Shown here: positions 1 through 4,623 of the stretch, one piece after another
Numbering within the stretch: the stretch's first letter is position 1
Layout of the letters: the number at the start of each line of letters is the position of its first letter
Assembly (NCBI GenBank): GCA_005882525.1
Contig: VBGO01000213.1
Coordinates: 1 to 5,615 of the forward strand
Length of the DNA: 5,615 bases
Direction of reading: 5' to 3'
Source of the DNA: Chloroflexota bacterium
GTDB taxonomy: Bacteria > Chloroflexota > Dormibacteria > CF-121
Translations under genes and position numbers: made by a program
Notes under the pieces: model-generated
The model's database searches: none
What the model was told of the DNA's origin: nothing
The model's input: the letters and a program-made list of their open reading frames with translations, nothing else

Positions 1-449
1 CTCGAACGATCACGACCGAGGACTGCGCGACCATCCTGCTCCGCTATGAAAACGGGGCGCTCGGCAACCTGACGATCTCCCAAATCAGCCCAGGACGCAA
101 AAACACGCTCGAGTTCGAAATCGACGGGTCGAGCGCTGCCGCGGCCTGGCACTCCGAGCGGCCGGATGAGCTGTGGATCGGCCACCGCGGACGGCCAAAC
201 GAGCTCTTCTCGAAGGACCCTGCGCTGCTCAATGCGCAGGGTCGCGCCGCCAGCGGCTTACCTGCCGGACACGTCGAGGGATTTGCGGACACCTTCAGGG
301 CCCTGTATCGGGCGATCTACGGCGTGGTTGCCGGAGGTGCTCCGGCCAAGCCCGACTATCCGACGTTTGCCGATGGGCACGAGTCGATGCTCGTCTGCGA
401 GGCGGTTGCCCGGAGCGCCCGCCAGGGTTCCTGGGCGTCGGTCCGCTAG
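1..449 (+). CDS. Gfo/Idh/MocA-family oxidoreductase, C-terminal part (5' truncated)
   Basis: The gene is open from the window edge (first full codon at base 3) to TAG at 447-449, giving 148 C-terminal residues. Seen: a beta-strand-rich stretch beginning RTITTEDCATILLRYENGA, followed by SPGRKNTLEFEIDG, then WHSERPDELWIGHRGRPNE, GHVEGFADTF and a final YPTFADGHESM. This pattern is typical of the C-terminal alpha/beta substrate domain of Gfo/Idh/MocA dehydrogenases, which oxidise or epimerise sugars, inositols or related polyols with NAD(P). The N-terminal Rossmann domain and the EKP-type motif carrying the catalytic lysine lie outside the window, so the substrate cannot be inferred. GHVEGFADTF and the FADGH segment near the end are the parts I recognise best from sugar-dehydrogenase-like members. 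No terminator is visible after the stop. The next gene follows on the same strand within about 115 bases or less. Confidence 0.88.
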   Translation, partial: RTITTEDCATILLRYENGALGNLTISQISPGRKNTLEFEIDGSSAAAAWHSERPDELWIGHRGRPNELFSKDPALLNAQGRAASGLPAGHVEGFADTFRALYRAIYGVVAGGAPAKPDYPTFADGHESMLVCEAVARSARQGSWASVR

Positions 450-563
450 CTCCAGCGTCTTGCATAGCAGCGAGGCCGCCAGCGGTACGATGGTTGCCTG
501 GCATTCTTTGAACCACCGCGACCGCCCCCGCCTCCGTCGGAACCGTACGAGCGGCCCAAATGG

Positions 564-1154
564 ATGCGGCCGGAGCACGTTCTTGGCGAGGCCGTTCCGA
601 TCAATGTCCTTCTAGCTCGATCGCCGAAGGCTGCCATCAGAGTCCAGCACATCACCGCGTTTCCGAATGGATTCGAGTTTCAGGTTGTGGCCCACTGCCG
701 TACCGAAGGCGTGGTCTGGGATCCGATGCACGGTCTTGCTGGATTTCGCGGCCGGCCAGGAGCGACCGGCGGCCAGATGGACGATGAGATCCTGCGCTTC
801 GGGATCCAGTTTTCCGACGGGTCGAAGGCCACAAGCCTAGGTCCACCGATGATCGGGCCACAGAACAAATCCCACAAGGGACCGATGTTGATGTATTCCG
901 GCGGCAGTTCCGGTGGGCCCGTCGCGGAGCAGACGTTCTGGGCCTGGCCTCTTCCTCCACCGGGACCCGTCGCGTTTGTGTGCGAATGGCCCAAGTACGG
1001 CATTCCGCTGACTCGGCACGAAATTGACGCCAATCTCATCAGGGACGCCGCGGAACGGGCGACCGAGCTGTGGCCCGATGACGGACCGAGCGGCGGCGGC
1101 GGCGGCTTCGCGACGGGATCCATCTCCAGCTGGTCTCTTGAAGACAAACCCTGA
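564..1154 (+). CDS. Conserved protein of unknown function, proline-rich N-terminus (start uncertain)
   Basis: From ATG 564 to TGA 1152-1154 this gives 196 residues. I do not know its function. It resembles hypothetical proteins of actinobacteria and related phyla. Such proteins have a proline-rich leader, a central domain (here VPINVLLARSPKAAIRVQHI onward), a glycine-rich YSGGSSGG turn, a FWAWPLPPPGPVAFVCEW segment, and an amphipathic helix ending in ELWPDDG with a glycine-rich tail. No signal peptide or membrane segment is seen. The frame stays open upstream to 468 and encodes a family-like leader, FFEPPRPPPPSEPYERPKW, directly before Met564. The true protein therefore probably starts near 498, but no ATG, GTG or TTG exists in frame there; a CTG sits at 498. 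No convincing Shine-Dalgarno precedes 564. The 3' end overlaps the next gene by 17 bases, suggesting translational coupling. Coding status is well supported; the start is not. Confidence 0.72.
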   Translation: MRPEHVLGEAVPINVLLARSPKAAIRVQHITAFPNGFEFQVVAHCRTEGVVWDPMHGLAGFRGRPGATGGQMDDEILRFGIQFSDGSKATSLGPPMIGPQNKSHKGPMLMYSGGSSGGPVAEQTFWAWPLPPPGPVAFVCEWPKYGIPLTRHEIDANLIRDAAERATELWPDDGPSGGGGGFATGSISSWSLEDKP

Positions 1155-1530
1155 GGTCGAACTTTGGTTCGCTGAAAAGAAGCTGCCGGCCGAGGCGACC
1201 ATCCGGCGGGTGCGGGAGATCATCCTGCGGGCCGACCGCCGGATGACGGAGTTTGTGAAGTACGGTACGCTGACCTTTGGCTACGACGGCGACTTCGCAA
1301 CGTTTGTGCAGGTCAGCAAGAAACAGGCGTCCGTGATGTTCAATCGCGGAGCACGGATTCCCGGAAAGTTCCCGCACCTGGAGGGGACCGGTCCGAGCGC
1401 ACGGTTCATGCGCTTTGCCGACCCGGCCGATGCCCAGGCTCGTGCGGCCGAGCTCGGCAAGATCGTCGTTGCGTGGTGCTCGCTGACACCCGCCGAACGG
1501 GGCTCGCCCAAGCCAGCAGCCAAGCGGTAA
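1138..1530 (+). CDS. DUF1801 (YdhG-like) family small protein
   Basis: This is a 130-residue cytoplasmic protein ending at TAA 1528-1530. Its sequence runs MKTNPEVELWFAEKK (1-15), a helix LPAEATIRRVREIILRAD (16-33), then FVKYGTLTFGYDGDFATF (39-56), SVMFNRGARIPG (65-76), and LEGTGPSARFMRFAD (81-95). This order and the K-G-T/F-Y-G core match DUF1801-type proteins, a widespread fold of unknown biochemical role that often sits in accessory regions. I chose TTG 1138 as the start because it gives MKTNPEVELWFA, the usual family beginning. An in-frame ATG at 1024 would add 38 residues that are merely the out-of-frame shadow of the previous gene. The TTG start lies 17 bases inside the preceding gene and has no good Shine-Dalgarno nearby, so expression probably relies on translational coupling. 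The tail SPKPAAKR is basic and likely flexible. Confidence 0.82.
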   Translation: MKTNPEVELWFAEKKLPAEATIRRVREIILRADRRMTEFVKYGTLTFGYDGDFATFVQVSKKQASVMFNRGARIPGKFPHLEGTGPSARFMRFADPADAQARAAELGKIVVAWCSLTPAERGSPKPAAKR

Positions 1531-1563
1531 CCCTCGGCCAGGCAGCGAGCTAAATCCGATGTC

Positions 1564-1579
1564 GTAGCACATATGCTAC
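1564..1579. promoter_or_regulatory. Perfect inverted repeat, candidate antitoxin operator
   Basis: GTAGCA (1564-1569), spacer CATA, TGCTAC (1574-1579): a perfect 6-bp inverted repeat with a 4-base spacer. It lies directly before the antitoxin gene and overlaps its likely -10 element. Short inverted repeats at this position are the usual binding sites of VapB/Phd antitoxins and of the toxin-antitoxin complex, which repress their own operon. Here the antitoxin has both a Phd domain and an HTH-like domain, so either could be the reader. The palindrome is seen directly; its role is inferred. Confidence 0.62.
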
Positions 1580-1582
1580 AAT
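1574..1582 (+). promoter_or_regulatory. Extended -10 promoter element (TGCTACAAT) of the TA operon
   Basis: TACAAT at 1577-1582 matches the sigma-70 -10 consensus TATAAT at five of six positions, and the TG at 1574-1575 gives an extended -10. No good -35 hexamer is found 16-18 bases upstream (around 1553-1560). An extended -10 can work without one. Transcription would start near 1588-1590, just before ATG 1594, which predicts a leaderless or nearly leaderless mRNA. This fits the absence of a Shine-Dalgarno before either ATG (1585 or 1594). Confidence 0.5.
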
Positions 1583-1584
1583 AG

Positions 1585-2034
1585 ATGGCAACGATGGAGA
1601 AGTCGGAGCGCGGTATCAGGCGACGCGCTTTCCAGCTTCGGGAAAAGGGCTTTACGTACGCACTCATCGAAAAGCACCTCGGCATTCCCTACGCGGAGGC
1701 CAAGCAATTGGGTCACGAATATGATGCCCAGCACGGGAAGCCGACCAAAATCGTGCGAACGCTAGCCGCGGACTCGAGTGGCTCGGGGCCAACCAGGATT
1801 CCCGTTCGGGAGCTGCGTAACGATAGTGCGGGGATCCTGCGTCAGGTCGAGGCCGGGCGGAGCTTTCTCATTACGGTGGCTGGACGCGAGATTGCCGCGT
1901 TGGGCCCACTCGCATCGCGGTCGACGTTCGTCCCGCGCTCTGTCGTCGAAGGGATCATTGGCGAGGCCGCACTTGATGACCGCTTCGGCGATGACGTCGA
2001 GGCCGCTCTTGGCGACCGGGTCGACGAGCTTTGA
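1585..2034 (+). CDS. vapB: Antitoxin with N-terminal HTH-like domain fused to Phd/YefM (VapB-type) domain
   Basis: This is a 149-residue protein from ATG 1585 (ATG 1594, three codons in, is equally possible) to TGA 2032-2034. Residues 8-46 look like a compact helix-turn-helix: basic helix ERGIRRRAFQLREKG, then FTYALIEKHLGIPYAEAKQL. A linker (47-68) follows. Residues 69-109 (TRIPVRELRNDSAGILRQVE, then SFLITVAGREIAALGPL) are a clear Phd/YefM antitoxin domain, the beta-alpha fold that dimerises on DNA. The acidic tail 113-149, including LDDRFGDDVEAALGDRVDEL, is the kind of segment that wraps the toxin's active site. Usual Phd-type antitoxins are about 75-100 residues, so the 60-residue N-terminal addition is unusual. 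The gene overlaps vapC at TTGA and is preceded by a palindrome on its promoter. It should neutralise VapC and repress the operon; the name vapB is given by its PIN partner. The HTH call rests on sequence pattern only. Confidence 0.83.
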   Translation: MATMEKSERGIRRRAFQLREKGFTYALIEKHLGIPYAEAKQLGHEYDAQHGKPTKIVRTLAADSSGSGPTRIPVRELRNDSAGILRQVEAGRSFLITVAGREIAALGPLASRSTFVPRSVVEGIIGEAALDDRFGDDVEAALGDRVDEL

Positions 2035-2411
2035 GAGGGCTGCTCGACACGTCGGTGTTTATCGCGGCAGAAGCCGGGCGGACTCTGCGAAACCTACCCG
2101 ACGAGTCGGCGATCTCGGTCATTACCCTGGCGGAGTTGCATTTGGGTGTGCTTCTTGCCAAGGACGGACCCACCAGAGCCCGGCGTCTTCGGACCGTTAC
2201 CAGGGTTGAGCGCGAACTCGAGGCGATTCCCATCGATTCGGAGGTCGCTCATACCTTCGCCTCGATCGTCGCGGAGGCCCGAGCCACCGGCCGCCGTCCG
2301 CGCGTGATGGATACCTGGATCGCGGCGACCGGCCTCCGGCACGGCCTGGTCGTCTTTACGCAGGATGCCGACTTCGCAGACATCCCGCAAGTTCAGGTGC
2401 AAAAGGTCTAA
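2031..2411 (+). CDS. vapC: VapC-type PIN-domain toxin (endoribonuclease)
   Basis: This is a 126-residue protein from TTG 2031 to TAA 2409-2411. It carries the four acidic positions of PIN nucleases: D6 in LLDTSVFIA, E35 in ITLAELHLG, D94 in VMDTWIAA, and D112 (with D114 close by) in FTQDADF. VapC toxins are Mg2+-dependent RNases, known in studied cases to cut tRNA or the sarcin-ricin loop of 23S rRNA; the target here cannot be read from sequence. Length is normal for the family and no catalytic residue is missing, so the toxin looks intact. TTG is the chosen start because it overlaps the antitoxin stop in TTGA and puts the first catalytic Asp at residue 6, as in most VapC proteins; there is no ATG or GTG upstream that would fit better. 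The overlap implies coupled translation, which helps hold toxin below antitoxin. Confidence 0.93.
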   Translation: MRGLLDTSVFIAAEAGRTLRNLPDESAISVITLAELHLGVLLAKDGPTRARRLRTVTRVERELEAIPIDSEVAHTFASIVAEARATGRRPRVMDTWIAATGLRHGLVVFTQDADFADIPQVQVQKV

Positions 2412-2416
2412 GCGCG

Positions 2417-2447
2417 GCAGGCCGGGCCCCATAGGGCCGGGCCTTGC
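2417..2447. terminator. GC-rich hairpin between convergent genes
   Basis: GGCCC (2425-2429) pairs with GGGCC (2434-2438) around a CATA loop. After one G-G mismatch, AGGCC (2419-2423) pairs with GGCCT (2440-2444), and the stem can extend across a one-base bulge to 2417/2447. It lies 5 bases after the vapC stop and 13 before the end of the convergent secreted-protein gene, the right place for a shared terminator. Neither side has a clear T tract, so intrinsic termination may be weak or assisted. Confidence 0.5.
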
Positions 2448-2460
2448 TGTGTCTAAAGAG

Positions 2461-2976
2461 TTAGTTGCCGGTCGCGGCGAACCAGGCTCCGCCCGGCGAC
2501 GTGACAAAGATGATCGGCGCGATGCATGGGTGTGGCAGCTGGACCATAGCCCGGATATTGGAGTCGCCTTCGGTGTTGGCCGGGAAGGTTGCGGTCGAGA
2601 CATTGGTAACCGTCGCCGAACCATCGGCGCCGATGGTCTGGCAGCTCACGATGGCTTTGAACATCGAGATCGGGTTGGTGCCACGCAGGGCCGGCGGAAC
2701 CGGCGCGCGATCAGCCAGGACCAGGCCCTCGACGCGGACCTTCAAGTGGCCGTCACGGTCCAATGAGCCACGACCGCTTTCGATCATCCACGGCAGGCCG
2801 CCGCCGGGCACCCCCCGGATGGGGTTCGACGCGCCGACGTAGGGACCGGTGACAGGAGCCATCGTGTCGAATTTCAGGATGGTGCCCGGGTCAGCACTGG
2901 CAGCGGTGGCAAGGCCAAAGACAGCGAGGAGCGCGGCGATACCAGCGGGCAGCGCGAGCCGACGGATCGTTTTCAC
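2461..2976 (-). CDS. Small secreted protein of unknown function
   Basis: This is a 171-residue protein from GTG (2974-2976, read on -) to TAA at 2461-2463. The start is set by a strong GGAGGTG nine bases upstream and by the signal peptide that follows at once: MKTIRRLALP, a hydrophobic core, and LATAASA with predicted signal peptidase I cleavage after A28. A longer in-frame ATG start would place 31 non-signal-like residues in front. The mature part (about 143 residues) contains MAPVTGPYVGASNPIRGVPG, a GxLDRDGHLKVRVEGLVL strand pair, FKAIVSC (C112), ATFPANTEGDS, and LPHPCIAPIIFVTSPGGAWF (C151). I recognise this layout from hypothetical exported proteins of high-GC bacteria, with no known activity. 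The two cysteines could form a disulfide. No lipobox, sortase signal or membrane anchor is seen, so it is probably released or loosely wall-associated. It is convergent to vapC and divergent from the transporter. Confidence 0.82.
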   Translation of the reverse strand: MKTIRRLALPAGIAALLAVFGLATAASADPGTILKFDTMAPVTGPYVGASNPIRGVPGGGLPWMIESGRGSLDRDGHLKVRVEGLVLADRAPVPPALRGTNPISMFKAIVSCQTIGADGSATVTNVSTATFPANTEGDSNIRAMVQLPHPCIAPIIFVTSPGGAWFAATGN

Positions 2977-2983
2977 GGATGAC

Positions 2984-2990
2984 CACCTCC
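2984..2990 (-). promoter_or_regulatory. Ribosome binding site of the secreted-protein gene
   Basis: Read on the minus strand this is GGAGGTG. Its GGAGG core ends nine bases before the GTG start at 2976. It decides the start codon in favour of GTG rather than the upstream in-frame ATG codons. Confidence 0.8.
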
Positions 2991-3152
2991 CACGGGTGTT
3001 GAGCCGCATGCCAACCAGGGGCTGGCCTAACAGGCAGCTACGCCCAGGGGTTACGGCCCTGGCGGGCACCCGGCGGCCTTTCCCGATTGGACTCCTTCAC
3101 AGGCGGCACTTCCCGCATGCATCCTTAGTGGATAGGCGAGAGGAGGGAATTC
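2991..3152. other. Divergent intergenic region with two predicted hairpins
   Basis: This stretch between two divergently read genes must hold both promoters, but I find no convincing -35/-10 pair on either strand. It contains a stem of GCTG-CCT against AGG-CAGC (3021-3038, one bulged G) and, six bases further, CCAGGG against CCCTGG (3044-3049 with 3057-3062, seven-base loop). CCAGGGG occurs twice (3015-3021 and 3044-3050). The hairpins are seen directly; whether they are a structured leader, an operator or chance in GC-rich DNA is open. No known riboswitch core was recognised. Confidence 0.4.
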
Positions 3153-3163
3153 AAGGAGGTGAT
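3153..3163 (+). promoter_or_regulatory. Very strong ribosome binding site of the MFS transporter gene
   Basis: AAGGAGGTGAT is an 11-base match to the usual anti-Shine-Dalgarno end of 16S rRNA. Its GGAGG core ends nine bases before GTG 3169, which supports that start over the in-frame GTG at 3175. Confidence 0.85.
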
Positions 3164-3168
3164 CGTAC

Positions 3169-4560
3169 GTGGCAGTGACAGCGGCCACAGTTGACGAGCG
3201 GACGCAGCTCAGGCGAGCGGTCGTCGCGAGCACGGTCGGAACGTCGATCGAGTGGTACGACTTCTTTCTCTACTCTACCGCCACCACGCTCGTGTTTGCG
3301 AAGCTCTTCTTCCCCAAGTCCGATCCGGCGGTGGCGACCCTCAACGTCTTTTTGATTTACGCCGTGGGGTTTATCGCCCGGCCGATTGGGGCGGCAATCT
3401 TCGGCCATTACGGCGACCGAATCGGCCGCAAGGCGACCCTGATCGCCACGCTGCTGCTGATGGGCATCGCCACGTTTCTCATCGGCTTCGTCCCGACCTA
3501 CACGTCGATTGGCATCTGGGGAGCAATCCTTCTCGTCGTCCTGCGGTTCGTCCAGGGCGTTGGCGTGGGTGGCGAGTGGGGCGGCTCGGTGCTGATGTCG
3601 ATGGAATGGGGCCATCGGGGAGGAAGACGCGGCCTGATAGCCAGCTGGCCGCAGTTCGGCGTCCCGGTCGGTCTGTTCCTCGCCAACGGTGCGATGCTCG
3701 TCATGAGCAAGATCGCCGGCGAGACAGGCTTTGCGAGCTGGGGCTGGCGGGTTCCCTTCTACTTCAGCCTCGTTTTGGTCGCGGTCGGGCTCTACGTGCG
3801 GTTGCGTGTGTTCGAGACGCCACTCTTCCAGCGACTGCTGGACGCGAAGCGAATCGAGCCTGCTCCGGTCCTGGAGGTCATTCGTCGAAACTGGAAGGAG
3901 ATTCTGCAATCGGCCTTCCTGCGCCTCTCAGAGCAAGCGCCGTTCTACATCTTCACGGCCTACGTCTTCACCTACGGGACAACGGTTCTGAAGCAAGAGC
4001 GCAACTTCGTGCTCTATGCGGTCCTGGCCGCATCGGTACTGTCGTTCTTCTCCATCCCGCTCTTCGGCTATCTATCTGACCGGCTGGGTCGGAAGCGGGT
4101 GTACATGGCCGGCGTCGCAGTGATGGGCGTTTGGGGCTTCATCTACTTCGGCCTGCTGGATACGAAGGTCGCAGCCCTGATGTTCATCGCCATCTTCCTC
4201 TCGCTGATTCCGCACGACGCGCAATATGGCCCGCAGGCGGCGCTCATCGCGGAGAGCTACACGGGACGATTGCGGTACAGCGGCGCGTCGTTGGGTTATC
4301 AGCTCGCCTCGGTGATCGCCGGCGGGCCGGCGCCGTTGATCGCGACGACGTTGTTCGCTGGGCCCAAGTTTCTGGGGATCGGCGCCTACAAGACCAGCCT
4401 CGCCATTGCTTTCTACATCCTGGTCTGTGCGGTGATCTCGTTTATTGCAGTCGCGACCGTCAAGGAGCGGTCGAAGCAAGACATCTCGGTCGAGTACGAC
4501 GAACAGCCTGCGGCCCAACCCGTCGGAGCGGGAATGAGGCCGACGCAGCAGCCTACATAA
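3169..4560 (+). CDS. MFS transporter, metabolite:H+ symporter (MHS) family
   Basis: This is a 463-residue integral membrane protein, complete from GTG 3169 to TAA 4558-4560. Family marks: GTSIEWYDFFLYSTA at 24-38 in the first membrane segment, the MFS motif A GDRIGRK (82-88) after segment 2, RFVQGVGVGGEWGG (126-139) in segment 4, and a second motif A-like loop GYLSDRLGRK (300-309) at the start of the C-terminal half. The order and length fit the MHS family (TC 2.A.1.6), whose members include KgtP, ProP and ShiA and import dicarboxylates, osmolytes or aromatic acids with protons. The substrate cannot be fixed from sequence. About 12 membrane segments are visible, with a charged central loop (roughly 215-250) and a hydrophilic C-terminal tail from about 431 ending in MRPTQQPT. 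It stands alone on its strand; the nearest gene downstream is a convergent acyl-CoA synthetase that could use an imported acid. Confidence 0.93.
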   Translation: MAVTAATVDERTQLRRAVVASTVGTSIEWYDFFLYSTATTLVFAKLFFPKSDPAVATLNVFLIYAVGFIARPIGAAIFGHYGDRIGRKATLIATLLLMGIATFLIGFVPTYTSIGIWGAILLVVLRFVQGVGVGGEWGGSVLMSMEWGHRGGRRGLIASWPQFGVPVGLFLANGAMLVMSKIAGETGFASWGWRVPFYFSLVLVAVGLYVRLRVFETPLFQRLLDAKRIEPAPVLEVIRRNWKEILQSAFLRLSEQAPFYIFTAYVFTYGTTVLKQERNFVLYAVLAASVLSFFSIPLFGYLSDRLGRKRVYMAGVAVMGVWGFIYFGLLDTKVAALMFIAIFLSLIPHDAQYGPQAALIAESYTGRLRYSGASLGYQLASVIAGGPAPLIATTLFAGPKFLGIGAYKTSLAIAFYILVCAVISFIAVATVKERSKQDISVEYDEQPAAQPVGAGMRPTQQPT

Positions 4561-4574
4561 GTCTCAGGCTGAAC

Positions 4575-4611
4575 GCCCCCACCCTAACCCTCCCCCGCAA
4601 GTGGGGGAGGG
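4575..4611. repeat. Palindromic intergenic repeat, also a likely bidirectional terminator
   Basis: CCCTCCCCC (4588-4596) pairs perfectly with GGGGGAGGG (4603-4611) around the loop GCAAGT. It is preceded by CCCCCACCCTAA (4576-4587). This wording, CCCTAACCC followed by a C-rich arm, GCAA and the matching G-rich arm, is a recurring intergenic repeat in many bacterial genomes. It sits between the stops of two convergent genes, so it could end transcription from both sides, although there is no T tract. The hairpin is seen directly; repeat-family membership is from general knowledge and only one copy lies in this window. Confidence 0.68.
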
Positions 4612-4623
4612 AAGGGATGGGAC

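Noticed and set aside
166..615. Open frame on + overlapping the end of the oxidoreductase
   Set aside because: Its product is arginine/serine/proline-rich with no family pattern, and the first half lies over the well-supported oxidoreductase frame. It is a high-GC shadow.
1024..1137. N-terminal extension of the DUF1801 protein from ATG 1024
   Set aside because: The added residues are the out-of-frame shadow of the preceding gene, and the family normally begins at the NPEVELWFA segment.
3087..3092. TTGGAC as a -35 box for the transporter gene
   Set aside because: No acceptable -10 hexamer lies 16-18 bases downstream.
2991..3152. Known riboswitch (guanidine-I, SAM, TPP, ZTP types considered)
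   Set aside because: AGGGGTTACGG loosely recalls the guanidine-I opening, but the conserved downstream parts are absent on both strands, as are the cores of the other classes.
3151..3909. Long open frame on - (252 codons) opposite the transporter
   Set aside because: It is antisense to the clear MFS gene, with a charged low-complexity composition typical of a reverse-frame shadow.
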